Assembly: GCF_900167095.1 (NCBI RefSeq)
Contig: NZ_FUXG01000013.1
Span: forward strand, 1 to 64,000
Reading direction: 5' to 3'
DNA: 64,000 nucleotides
Origin: Oceanospirillum multiglobuliferum
GTDB taxonomy: Bacteria > Pseudomonadota > Gammaproteobacteria > Pseudomonadales > Halomonadaceae
The notes beneath the pieces were generated by a model, which did not search any database, had not been told where the DNA came from, and worked only from the letters and a program-made list of their open reading frames with translations. Numbering within the stretch: position 1 is the stretch's first letter; each line of letters opens with the position of its first letter. The position numbers and the translations under genes are program-made. Positions 20,591 through 29,094 of this stretch are shown here, one piece after another.

Positions 20591-21655
20591 ATGAGAGCAG
20601 AACCAATCGAAATTAATGGAACCTTCATTAAACCTGGTGAGAAAAAGACCCTTAGTATTCCAGTAGCCGCAATGGTGACCAACGCCGATGTTGAACTGAC
20701 AGTACAAGTAATACATGGTCGCAGACCTGGGCCAGTACTATTAGTATCGGCAGCGATTCATGGTGATGAGTTAAACGGCGTTGAGATTATTCGGCGTTTA
20801 TTGAAGCTACGTCAGTTACAGTCTCTATCTGGTACATTGATTGTAGTACCTATTGTTAACGTACATGGTTTTCTGGCACATAGCCGCTATTTGCCAGATG
20901 GTCGTGATTTGAATCGCAGTTTTCCCGGCTCGCCCAAAGGCTCCTTGGCCGCGCGTTTGGCGCATACCTTTTTGGCCTCAGTGGTATCGCATGCCACTCA
21001 CGGTATCGACCTTCATACGGGGGCTCGTCATCGCGCTAACTTGCCGCAAATACGTTTTGATCCTAGCGATAGTCGCAGTGAAGAGATGGCACGTGCTTTT
21101 GGTTTGCCGGTTATTCTGCACTCAGAAAGTAAAGAGGGTACTTTACGAGGTGCGGCCGCAGCCTTAGGTATTCCGATGATTCTTTATGAAGCAGGGGAAG
21201 CGCTACGATTTGATGAGGTTTGTATTCGAGCTGGGATGAATGGCATCGTCAATGTGATGCGTAAATTAGGGATGATTCGCCGAACCAAGCGTAAAACTGT
21301 ACCAATGGAGCCTTCGGTTGCGTTGAACTCTTTATGGGTTCGCTCGCCTGCGAGTGGTATCTTACGTACATTGCTGCCACTGGGTGCCAAAACCAGTAAA
21401 AGTAGTGTGATTGGTGTTGTGGCAGACCCTTTAGGTGAAACAGAAGTAGAAGTAACAGCTCCTTGTGAGGGCGTTGTTATTGGGCGGGTGAATTTACCAT
21501 TGGTGCATGAAGGCGAAGCGCTCTTCCACATTGCTCGTTTCAGCCAAGATGCAAATGAGGTCGTTGATCAAGTAGAGGCGTTCACGGGTGAGCTAGAGCC
21601 GGACACACCGCTGGAGCCTCCTTCACAGCCTGATTTGGCACCTATTATCAGTTGA
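20591..21655 (+). CDS. AstE/aspartoacylase-family zinc hydrolase next to rimK
   Basis: A 354-residue member of the succinylglutamate desuccinylase/aspartoacylase superfamily (M14-like zinc carboxypeptidase fold). Zinc ligands are visible in AAIHGDELNG (His and Glu) and GIDLHTGARH (His). The likely catalytic Glu lies in LYEAGEALRF. The C-terminal 100 residues form a beta-rich domain (ASGILRTLLPLGAKTSKSSV) typical of COG3608 proteins and absent from classical AstE. The ATG at 20591 has GGAG eight bases upstream. The rim context suggests a glutamate- or acyl-amino-acid hydrolase rather than the AST-pathway AstE. The substrate is unknown. Confidence 0.8.
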   Translation: MRAEPIEINGTFIKPGEKKTLSIPVAAMVTNADVELTVQVIHGRRPGPVLLVSAAIHGDELNGVEIIRRLLKLRQLQSLSGTLIVVPIVNVHGFLAHSRYLPDGRDLNRSFPGSPKGSLAARLAHTFLASVVSHATHGIDLHTGARHRANLPQIRFDPSDSRSEEMARAFGLPVILHSESKEGTLRGAAAALGIPMILYEAGEALRFDEVCIRAGMNGIVNVMRKLGMIRRTKRKTVPMEPSVALNSLWVRSPASGILRTLLPLGAKTSKSSVIGVVADPLGETEVEVTAPCEGVVIGRVNLPLVHEGEALFHIARFSQDANEVVDQVEAFTGELEPDTPLEPPSQPDLAPIIS

Positions 21656-21722
21656 TAGTTGGTAAGGGAATTCCGTTGGAGTAGGTTCTCTGTCGTTCTA
21701 AGTATCTGGTCAACGACGCTTT

Positions 21723-21753
21723 GATATTTTCCGGCCTATGGCCGGAAAATATC
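21723..21753. terminator. Perfect palindromic hairpin between convergent genes
   Basis: GATATTTTCCGGCC pairs perfectly with its reverse complement around a three-base TAT loop. It separates the convergent AstE-like and YbjN-like genes. There is no long terminal T-run, so termination strength is uncertain. Confidence 0.6.
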
Positions 21754-21814
21754 AGAATCACTTTGCAGTAAAACCTCTGCATAAGTGCTTAGGTCATAAC
21801 GTATTTACTTGAAA

Positions 21815-22303
21815 CTAGTGTAGTGACACACTTTCGCTTTCGTCATCCTCTTCGCTCTCACCCTGATCTGGGTAAGTTAAAATCCCCATCTCTTGACAGT
21901 CTGTAACCAGCTGGCGTGTTGTCTCCATCGTAGTCAGTAGAAAGTGCCTGAACTGGCTAAAAGAGACTCCGGCACGAGTGTGCAGCGTATCCATGATGAT
22001 GAGCTTGGGAAGAGACTCGTCTGTAACCTCTAAAAACAGCTTTATATGAGGAAAAGCAACATTCATGCGACTTAGCTCAATTGTCATTGGCAATAGCGCC
22101 GTCGGTCTAATTTCAAGCTCAGAGGTAATATACAGATGATCAGATTCAACAAAAATACGGCTATCAAGTACGCCGTCTAGCTGTTGCAAATCAGTTAGAT
22201 GTAGGCCGTCACAGTGTTCACAGACAAAGTTAGTGGTTGAACCTTCGTTTAACCAGCGTCTTACTTGTTCAGAATCAGGTACAAAAATAGGTTCCATAAC
22301 CAC
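21815..22303 (-). CDS. YbjN-like / secretion-chaperone-fold protein
   Basis: A 162-residue acidic protein with no signal peptide. It begins with a short helix (DSEQVRRWLNEG) and a CEHCDGLHL segment. The C-terminal GVSFSQFRHFLLTTMETTRQLV has the shape of the final helix of YbjN and type III chaperone-like domains. The tail is very acidic (GESEEDDESESV). I infer a YbjN-type fold from pattern only and do not assign a function. It is a single gene, convergent with the AstE-like gene. Confidence 0.55.
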   Translation of the reverse strand: MVMEPIFVPDSEQVRRWLNEGSTTNFVCEHCDGLHLTDLQQLDGVLDSRIFVESDHLYITSELEIRPTALLPMTIELSRMNVAFPHIKLFLEVTDESLPKLIIMDTLHTRAGVSFSQFRHFLLTTMETTRQLVTDCQEMGILTYPDQGESEEDDESESVSLH

Positions 22304-22632
22304 CCTCGTTACGCCACCGATAACGGAAAATATGATGGCGAATAGTATTACGATGGCAGGCCTTGGGGAATGCGCATCAGATCTTGGCCATTATAGCGAT
22401 AGACGCAGGTAATTTATACCAATCACATCCTATGCAAGCGACCTGGGATGTTCTCTGTATCTCATCGTGAACTTTATGAACAAAATGCGCTTAAAGCATA
22501 AAAAAGCCTTTAAGTGCACAATCTTCTCGTCATTCAAAACCTTCACTAGAGTGAGCGAATGTTCTACTTGCCGTGAACTAACAAACGCAACTCAAAAAAC
22601 ACTCAATAACAATAAACACTGAGGTTTTGACT
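22304..22632. other. Upstream region of tctCBA
   Basis: About 330 bases between divergent genes. A ten-bp stem (22487-22496 with 22508-22517, one G-T pair) lies about 115 bases before tctC. No tctDE two-component regulator is adjacent, and no clear promoter hexamers were found. Confidence 0.45.
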
Positions 22633-23661
22633 ATGAAACTCTTCCAACAGGCTAAAAGCCAGCAGACTCGCGCTGTGTCTCGCACTCGCCGTGCCTTTAT
22701 GCAACTGACCCTTGCAGTTTCTTGTGCAGGTTTACTGGGCGGGGCTTTTTCAGCGCATGCCGCACAGGTCGATAGCATTCACTTTTTAATCCCCGGTGGT
22801 GCAGGGGGCGGCTGGGATGGTACCGCTCGTGGAACAGGTGAGGCTTTAAAAAAATCAGGTTTAGTTGAAACTATTTCATTTGAAAACCTATCTGGTGGCG
22901 GTGGTGGCAAAGCGATTGCCCACCTGATTGAAACTGCTGGTCAGCAGAAAAACACCTTAATGGTTAACTCAACGCCCATCATTATTCGTTCTTTAACGGG
23001 TGTGTTTCCTCAGTCATTCCGTGACCTTGTACCTGTTGCCGCCACTGTTGCTGACTACGGTGCGTTAGTCGTGCGTAAAGATAGTCCATACCATCATTGG
23101 AGTGAAGTGGTACGCGACTTTAAAAAGAACCCTGCCAAAGTGAAATTCGCGGGTGGTTCAACCCGTGGCAGCTTAGACCACTTGATTCCTGCTGCTGCCA
23201 TTAAAGAAGAAGGTTTAGATCCGCGTACCTTACGTTATGTGGCCTATGACGCAGGTGGTAAAGCGATGGCAGGTTTACTGTCAGGTGAAACGGCACTGCT
23301 ATCGACTGGTTTAGGCGAAGCCTTAGAGATGAGTAAAGCTGGTCAGATTCGTATTCTAGCGATTACCGCTGAAGAGCGTGTATCTGACGCACCTGATGTG
23401 CCAACACTAAAAGAGATGGGCAATAACACTGTTTTTGCAAACTGGCGTGGTTTCTTTGCTGCACCGGGCACAAGCAGTGAAGAGGCTGAGAAATATGCCA
23501 AAGTACTGGGCGATATGTACAAAACAGACGCTTGGGAAACGGTACGTTCACGTAATGGTTGGGTCAACTTGTACAAACCTACCACTGAGTTTAGTCAATT
23601 CCTTGAGCGTCAAGAAAAACAAGTGGGCAACCTGATGCGTGAATTGGGCTTTTTGAAATAA
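22633..23661 (+). CDS. tctC: Tripartite tricarboxylate transporter, periplasmic binding protein TctC
   Basis: Bug-family extracytoplasmic receptor that delivers a tri- or dicarboxylate to the TctAB membrane complex. The 342-residue protein has a signal peptide with an arginine-rich start (SRTRRAFMQLTLAVSCAG) and cleavage after AHA near residue 44. The mature protein starts with VDSIHFLIPGGAGGGWDGTA, the classic TctC ligand-loop motif. The ATG at 22633 is preferred over the TTG two codons upstream because GAGG is eight bases before it. The substrate cannot be fixed; citrate-type carboxylates are usual for the family. Confidence 0.93.
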   Translation: MKLFQQAKSQQTRAVSRTRRAFMQLTLAVSCAGLLGGAFSAHAAQVDSIHFLIPGGAGGGWDGTARGTGEALKKSGLVETISFENLSGGGGGKAIAHLIETAGQQKNTLMVNSTPIIIRSLTGVFPQSFRDLVPVAATVADYGALVVRKDSPYHHWSEVVRDFKKNPAKVKFAGGSTRGSLDHLIPAAAIKEEGLDPRTLRYVAYDAGGKAMAGLLSGETALLSTGLGEALEMSKAGQIRILAITAEERVSDAPDVPTLKEMGNNTVFANWRGFFAAPGTSSEEAEKYAKVLGDMYKTDAWETVRSRNGWVNLYKPTTEFSQFLERQEKQVGNLMRELGFLK

Positions 23662-23714
23662 GCCCAAGCTTAACCGCACGACGTTTTTTTATTACCGCTT
23701 GTTTGACCTTTGAT

Positions 23715-23733
23715 ACGGGAGCTTTGCTCCCGT
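23715..23733 (+). other. Intercistronic hairpin between tctC and tctB
   Basis: ACGGGAGC-TTT-GCTCCCGT forms a perfect eight-bp stem about 50 bases after the tctC stop. It probably protects the tctC mRNA end or causes partial termination, giving an excess of binding protein over membrane subunits, as is common for binding-protein transporters. Confidence 0.6.
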
Positions 23734-23746
23734 TCTGGAGTCTGTG

Positions 23747-24274
23747 ATGTCTACGCCCCAACGTAAATCTTTAAGCGAAGACCTAATTGGTAGCCTGCTT
23801 TTTCTAGCATTCTCCGCTGGTTACGCTTATTCGGCTACGCTGATTCCCGCTTATCCGGGAGATGAATACGAGCCTTTTACGGCTCAAACCTTGCCTTTAG
23901 CCTTATCAACAATGGGTGTTGTGCTCTCTCTGCTTTTGCTTGTGGGTACTTTAAAAACACGCAATGCACAAAACTCAGAGCAAGCGCTACAGCAGCGCGC
24001 TACCTGCATGACCGATGTGAAGCCTGACTATGATTGGAAAACCGTACTACAGCTGATCGCTTTAATGTTGTTCTATGCCGTGGGTCTAAAATGGCTCGGT
24101 TTTATTATTGCTACCACGGTGTTCTTAGCGGTGGGCTATTGGGTATTAGGTGAGCGTCGTAAAAAGATTTTATTCGGGGCCTCTTTGCCTTTTGTTCTGC
24201 TGTTTTGGTTCGCTTTAACTCAGTTGCTTGATATTTATTTAGCACCCGGCCAACTCTTCCACCTTTTAGGATAA
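23747..24274 (+). CDS. tctB: Tripartite tricarboxylate transporter, small membrane subunit TctB
   Basis: The 175-residue protein has four predicted membrane helices, the TctB family layout: one near residues 15-35, one near 45-65, then a pair (LQLIALMLFYAVGLKWLGF and FGASLPFVLLFWFALTQLL). It is an accessory subunit of the secondary tripartite tricarboxylate transporter. GGAG lies six bases before the ATG at 23747. It sits between tctC and tctA, as in other TTT operons. Confidence 0.88.
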   Translation: MSTPQRKSLSEDLIGSLLFLAFSAGYAYSATLIPAYPGDEYEPFTAQTLPLALSTMGVVLSLLLLVGTLKTRNAQNSEQALQQRATCMTDVKPDYDWKTVLQLIALMLFYAVGLKWLGFIIATTVFLAVGYWVLGERRKKILFGASLPFVLLFWFALTQLLDIYLAPGQLFHLLG

Positions 24275-24285
24275 GGAGTCATACC

Positions 24286-25824
24286 ATGTTAGATGGCATT
24301 ATGACGGGTATCAGCACCGCTGTTTTACCAATCAACCTTTTTATGGTGTTTATCGGCTGTTTCGTCGGCACTTTTATCGGCATGTTGCCAGGCTTAGGCC
24401 CTGTTTCAGCCATCGCGTTGATGATCCCGATTACCTACGGCCTTGATCCCGCATCTGGCATCATTTTGATGGCGGGGGTGTATTACGGCGCGATTTTTGG
24501 AGGTTCGACCTCTTCGATTTTGATTAACGCACCGGGCTGCTCAAGCACCGTTGTGACAGCCTTTGATGGCTACCCTATGGCGCAGAAAGGTCAGGCGGGT
24601 AAAGCATTGGCTCTGGCGGCTTATGCGTCCTTTACAGGGGGCACCATCTCAGCCATTTTCTTGCTGGTTGCTGCGCCAATGTTGGCCAGTGTGTCGCTGA
24701 GTTTCCAGTCGGCAGATTACTTTGCGTTGATGGTCTTAGGCTTAACCGCTGTGGCAGCGTTCTCGGGTAAAGGCCAAGTGCTGAAAGCGATGCTGATGAC
24801 GGTATTGGGCTTGATGATCTCAACCATAGGTACTGACCGTTCCAGTGGGGTTGAGCGCTTTACCTTTGGCAATATTGATTTAATGGATGGTATCAGTTTC
24901 TTGCTGCTGGCGATGGCGACCTTTGCATTGGCTGAGGTGGTGATGGCGGTATTGAAGCGTGATCACCTGAAAGAAGAAGAGAACCAAACCGACACCTCTG
25001 CCATTGGCAGCATGAAAGTGACTGCGGAAGAGGTCAAAGAGGTTGCTCCTACGGCACTGCGTTCTTCTGTTTTAGGCTTTATCGTGGGCGTATTACCCGG
25101 TGCGGGTGCAACCATCGCGGCCTTCTTGGCTTACGGTATGGAGCGTAATCTGGCCAGTGCCAAAGAGAAGCTGAAGTTTGGTACGGGAAGCTTACGAGGT
25201 TTGGTTGCCCCTGAGTCGGCCAATAATGCCGCATCATCAGGCTCTTTTGTACCGCTATTGACCCTTGGTATTCCAGGCTCAGGTACAACGGCTATTATGT
25301 TGGGGGCTTTAATCGCTTACGGTATTCAGCCGGGGCCAAGAATGTTGGTGGATAACCCCGATGTGTTTTGGTCAGTGATTATCTCAATGTACATCGGCAA
25401 TATTGTGCTGCTGATTTTGAATCTGCCACTGATCCCTTATATCTCAAAGCTGTTGATGGTGCCGCGTACGGTATTGGTGCCTATGATTCTGTTCTTTGCG
25501 ATTACCGGTGTGTATCTGGTGTCATTCAACACCTTTGATATTTATATGATGGTGTTTTTCTGCATGGCGGCAATTGGTTTGCGCATGTTGAACTTTCCAA
25601 TGGCGCCCTTACTACTGGGTTTTGTATTGGGTGGCTTAATGGAGGATAACCTACGCCGCGCTTTAATTATTAGTGATGGCAGTTTGTCATTCTTGTGGGA
25701 GCGTCCAATTACAGCGGTCATTATGACTTTGGCGCTGATGGTCTTATTAGCGCCAGTTTTGCGGAACTTTTTTCCGAAAAGTCGTTCCAAATCAACGAGT
25801 GTGACAAGTGCAGAGGCCAATTAA
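24286..25824 (+). CDS. tctA: Tripartite tricarboxylate transporter, large membrane subunit TctA
   Basis: The 512-residue integral membrane protein has about 12 hydrophobic segments and the two conserved TctA glycine-proline motifs: GTFIGMLPGLGPVSAIALM near residue 25 and GFIVGVLPGAGATIAAFLAY near residue 265. The segment GGSTSSILINAPG is the substrate-site loop. It forms the transport channel and couples uptake to the ion gradient. AAGGAG precedes the ATG closely. It is the last gene of tctCBA, followed by a terminator. Confidence 0.95.
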   Translation: MLDGIMTGISTAVLPINLFMVFIGCFVGTFIGMLPGLGPVSAIALMIPITYGLDPASGIILMAGVYYGAIFGGSTSSILINAPGCSSTVVTAFDGYPMAQKGQAGKALALAAYASFTGGTISAIFLLVAAPMLASVSLSFQSADYFALMVLGLTAVAAFSGKGQVLKAMLMTVLGLMISTIGTDRSSGVERFTFGNIDLMDGISFLLLAMATFALAEVVMAVLKRDHLKEEENQTDTSAIGSMKVTAEEVKEVAPTALRSSVLGFIVGVLPGAGATIAAFLAYGMERNLASAKEKLKFGTGSLRGLVAPESANNAASSGSFVPLLTLGIPGSGTTAIMLGALIAYGIQPGPRMLVDNPDVFWSVIISMYIGNIVLLILNLPLIPYISKLLMVPRTVLVPMILFFAITGVYLVSFNTFDIYMMVFFCMAAIGLRMLNFPMAPLLLGFVLGGLMEDNLRRALIISDGSLSFLWERPITAVIMTLALMVLLAPVLRNFFPKSRSKSTSVTSAEAN

Positions 25825-25882
25825 GTTTTAGCTTTTGTACTGTGTTTTCAAAATGGGTCGAGCACTGAACATGCTCGGATTT

Positions 25883-25922
25883 GCCGATGATGACTGATAG
25901 GAGTTGTCATCGGCTTTTTTTC
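25883..25922 (+). terminator. Terminator of tctCBA
   Basis: GCCGATGA pairs with TCATCGGC, with further pairing of TGAC with GTTG inside. It is followed by a run of T residues. Confidence 0.85.
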
Positions 25923-26044
25923 GTTTCGCCCCCTCTTACTCTGCTTGAATCTCATCTTGATATTGAATTCTGATACGCTTACCCTCTGTCTTTATTAGGC
26001 TACTTAGATTAAGTGCCCTGTTTTCAAGTAATTAGAGTTTAATT

Positions 26045-26284
26045 ATGTCTAAGCTAAGTCTGTTTTTAACCACACTGTTATTTAGTCTTGCCAGCTCAGT
26101 TAGCTATGCTGACTGCTCTCTTGAACAGACCATCTGTGAAACAAGCTGCAAGGTACGCTATCTAAATGACACTTTTGGCAAAATGGGTTGTATGACTAAA
26201 TGTGCCGCAGAGCGTGGTGTTTGCTCTACTAAGTCGGGTGCTAAAACAGCTACCGAAAAAACGAAAGAATTAATAAAAGATTAA
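26045..26284 (+). CDS. Small secreted protein with a symmetric twin-CX3C cysteine pattern
   Basis: A 79-residue protein with a clear signal peptide (LSLFLTTLLFSLASSVSYA, cleavage near residue 22). The mature part holds six Cys in the mirror-symmetric pattern C-x6-C-x3-C-x13-C-x3-C-x6-C (residues 24, 31, 35, 49, 53, 60), followed by a Lys/Thr-rich tail. The pattern suggests a disulfide-linked helical hairpin in the periplasm. I do not recognise a named family. It stands alone between tctA and a DUF454 gene. Confidence 0.75.
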   Translation: MSKLSLFLTTLLFSLASSVSYADCSLEQTICETSCKVRYLNDTFGKMGCMTKCAAERGVCSTKSGAKTATEKTKELIKD

Positions 26285-26361
26285 TTCGCTGACAAAATGC
26301 TGCATCTGATCCAAAATAACGATATTGCTCAATCTGTTAGCACAGACAAAAGGACATCGGC

Positions 26362-26769
26362 ATGCAGCAGTTTAAACGCCCACTGTATTTAGCCGCAGGC
26401 TGGTTGGCGCTACTTTTAGGTGCAATTGGTGTTGCGTTGCCACTGCTGCCAACTACGCCTTTTGTGATATTGGCCGCATTTTTTTTCTCTAAAGGCTCTG
26501 AACGCCTACATCAAAAGCTACTGAACCAACCTACCTTTGGCCCAATCATTAAAGCTTGGGAGAAATACCACGTGATTCCACATAAGGTGAAGCTGGTTTC
26601 AACCACTATGATGATCACGATGGTAAGCTATCCGTTGTTTTTTCGCCCTTTTGCCCTATGGCTAAAAGTGTTGGTGATTTTTACGGTGTTTTATGGTATG
26701 TGGTTTGTCTGGCGCTATCGCTCAGAGCCGGAGTTTGTCTCGGTTGCTCGTTATATGGATAAGGTTTAA
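26362..26769 (+). CDS. YbaN-type DUF454 inner-membrane protein
   Basis: A 135-residue protein with an N-terminal hydrophobic pair (YLAAGWLALLLGAIGVALPL), the family motif LPTTPFVILAAFFFSKGSERLH, and further membrane helices near residues 75-115. This is the DUF454/YbaN signature. Function is unknown. It appears to be a single gene preceded by AAAAGGA. Confidence 0.85.
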   Translation: MQQFKRPLYLAAGWLALLLGAIGVALPLLPTTPFVILAAFFFSKGSERLHQKLLNQPTFGPIIKAWEKYHVIPHKVKLVSTTMMITMVSYPLFFRPFALWLKVLVIFTVFYGMWFVWRYRSEPEFVSVARYMDKV

Positions 26770-26919
26770 TAAACATACAAAAGAAGCTTTGTCGGCTATT
26801 GTTAGTAAAGTGCTAGATCTATATCGATAACCTGTGCTATTCATAAGCACGTAATAATGCTACCGCATAATAAAAAGCCTCGTTAATACACAATCATTGC
26901 CTGTAAGTGAGTGCCCGAG

Positions 26920-29013
26920 ATGAAAATTAAAACAAGAATTGCACTGGCTACCGGAGCCTGCCTCATCTTCTCCTCTCTCACGCTTTTAACCGCGATTGCA
27001 TGGAAAAATAGTGCGGTAGAAGCGAAAACAACCACTTTGGTCAGCCAAGAGCTGACTGAAAAAGCGCGGGCGCAGCTGTCGGCGTTAGCCGAAGCTCAAG
27101 CGGGGAAAACGGCCTCAGAATTGAATAAAGCGATGTATGTTGCCAAAGGTATGGCGGACACCATGACCAGCTTTATTGCTCAAAATGGTCTAGAAACCCA
27201 ACGCCAACCTTTCTACGAATACACTAAGGCGATGCTGGAGCAAAATAGCAACGTCATGGGCACTTATATCGCTTGGTTACCTAATGCGGTCGATGGAAAG
27301 GATCAAGAATCGATAGGCCTCTCCCATACTTACGATAATGGTCAATTTGCGCCATATTGGTATAGAAATGCTGACGCGAGCTTAGGATATCGTGCGTTAG
27401 ATTTAAAAACAGTCTATGACAATATTGCCAAAGGTAATACCGACTCCTCTTGGTACAGTTGTCCAGTCGATACGGGGAAAACCTGCCTGGCAGAGCCTTA
27501 TTCTTGGGAGGCCGGAGGTCGAACCATTGTAGGTACCTCTATTACGATGCCGATTATCGTAGGCGGTCAGATCAAAGGTATGACGGGTATTGATATGGAG
27601 CTTAGTTTTTTAAGCAAGCTGGCTAAAGAAGCGGATCAGTCGCTGTACTCTGGGCAAGGTCAGGTATTACTGATCAGTCATACGGGGCTTGTCGCAGCGG
27701 ACTCAGATGGTCAACAGGCTTTGGCTAAAACGTATCAAGGTGCACAGAAAGATCAAATTTTAAAATTGGTCGTCAGTGGATTACCTGAAATATTACAAGC
27801 AGATGGCCGACTGTGGGCGGTACAACCAATTACTCTTGCGGGAGTGAATACCCCTTGGGCGGCGGTCATCAATTTAGATGAAAAAGTTGTTTTAGCTGGC
27901 GCAATCAAAGCTCAGGCCTCTATGGCGGAGCAGTTCAGTGAAAGCTTAATGACGTCCATTCTTATTGGCGCCACCATTGCAGGTTTAGGCATTGTATTGC
28001 TAACGATTATTGCGCATAGCATTGCAACGCCCATCCGTCGTGCCGCGGAGATGATTAACCAATTAGCTTCTCAAGATGGTGATTTGACGCAGCGCTTAAG
28101 CTTACAGCGAGATGATGAAGTGGGCGATCTGGCTCGGGGGATTGATGCCTTTATCGAAAAGACCCACGGTATTGTGAAAGATATTGCCGCTGAAATGAGT
28201 AGTGTTGAAAGCTCAGCCTACAGAGCCACAGAGATTTCTAACAACAGTGCGATAGGCATTGAAAAGCAACGAGCTGAAGTTGATCAAATTGCGACGGCGA
28301 TTAATGAGATGTCGGCCTCCGCTGGAGAGGTTGCGTTGATTGCCACTAATACGGCTAATTCATCCAGTGAGGCGAAAGCTTCTGTAGACAGCAGTGCGCA
28401 GAATGTTTACGAGAGTACTCGTTCAATTCGGGAACTGTCGGAGCAGATCAGTAATACCTCAACTTTGATGGATCTACTTTCTCAAGACAGCGACAACATC
28501 AGTCAAATTGTTGACTCTATTCAAGGCATCTCTGAACAAACTAACTTGTTGGCCCTAAATGCCGCAATTGAAGCAGCTCGTGCAGGAGAGTCTGGACGAG
28601 GCTTTGCAGTAGTGGCTGATGAGGTACGTAACCTTGCCTCCAAAACACAGAAATCTACGGAGGAAATTCAGGCTCTCATCAACAAACTGCAAGAGCGGGC
28701 AAAGAACGCGGTTGGTGCGATGAAGAAAGGCAACGAACAGTCAGGGCTTTGCTTGGAGTTGGCAGAAGAGGCATCGTTACACCTACAGCATGTTGTCACG
28801 GTGATTACTGAAATAGATAACATGACCACTCAGATGGCCAGTGTCGTTGAAGAGCAAAGAGCTGTAACAGAAGATATTACGCGCAATGTTGTGAATATCA
28901 GTGACGAAACAAATTTAGTGGCGAGTGGGGTTGTTGATGCGAATAAAGAAAGCCAGTCGCTATTGTCTCTCGTAAAAAAATTGGAAAAGCAATTGGGTCG
29001 GTTCCGTTACTAA
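26920..29013 (+). CDS. Methyl-accepting chemotaxis protein with a dCache-type sensor
   Basis: A 697-residue chemoreceptor. It has a membrane helix near residues 10-30, a large periplasmic double-Cache-like domain (about 35-340, containing [20 protein letters not shown] and GMTGIDMEL), a second membrane helix ([19 protein letters not shown]), HAMP (about 365-420), and the signalling hairpin tip [20 protein letters not shown]. The ligand is unknown, and the R-x-W-Y amino-acid motif of the neighbouring receptor is absent. The ATG at 26920 is preferred over the GTG three codons upstream. It is convergent with the second chemoreceptor, with a terminator between. Confidence 0.92.
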   Translation: MKIKTRIALATGACLIFSSLTLLTAIAWKNSAVEAKTTTLVSQELTEKARAQLSALAEAQAGKTASELNKAMYVAKGMADTMTSFIAQNGLETQRQPFYEYTKAMLEQNSNVMGTYIAWLPNAVDGKDQESIGLSHTYDNGQFAPYWYRNADASLGYRALDLKTVYDNIAKGNTDSSWYSCPVDTGKTCLAEPYSWEAGGRTIVGTSITMPIIVGGQIKGMTGIDMELSFLSKLAKEADQSLYSGQGQVLLISHTGLVAADSDGQQALAKTYQGAQKDQILKLVVSGLPEILQADGRLWAVQPITLAGVNTPWAAVINLDEKVVLAGAIKAQASMAEQFSESLMTSILIGATIAGLGIVLLTIIAHSIATPIRRAAEMINQLASQDGDLTQRLSLQRDDEVGDLARGIDAFIEKTHGIVKDIAAEMSSVESSAYRATEISNNSAIGIEKQRAEVDQIATAINEMSASAGEVALIATNTANSSSEAKASVDSSAQNVYESTRSIRELSEQISNTSTLMDLLSQDSDNISQIVDSIQGISEQTNLLALNAAIEAARAGESGRGFAVVADEVRNLASKTQKSTEEIQALINKLQERAKNAVGAMKKGNEQSGLCLELAEEASLHLQHVVTVITEIDNMTTQMASVVEEQRAVTEDITRNVVNISDETNLVASGVVDANKESQSLLSLVKKLEKQLGRFRY

Positions 29014-29035
29014 AATTGACCACATTTTATGCTGA

Positions 29036-29068
29036 AAAAAATGCCTGACGATGTGTCAGGCATTTTTA
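29036..29068. terminator. Bidirectional terminator between convergent chemoreceptor genes
   Basis: ATGCCTGAC pairs with GTCAGGCAT around GATGT, with an A-run upstream and a T-run downstream. Confidence 0.9.
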
Positions 29069-29094
29069 ATTTCAGTGATGTATTGTCCAGATTA

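Noticed and set aside
20591-21655. Calling the rimK-linked hydrolase AstE of the arginine pathway
   Set aside because: It has an extra C-terminal beta domain typical of COG3608 proteins and lies with rimB and rimK, 13 kb from the AST operon and on the other strand.
26807-26831. Sigma-28 flagellar promoter upstream of the chemoreceptor at 26920
   Set aside because: TAAA and a CGATAA-like box are present but two bases too close for the consensus spacing.
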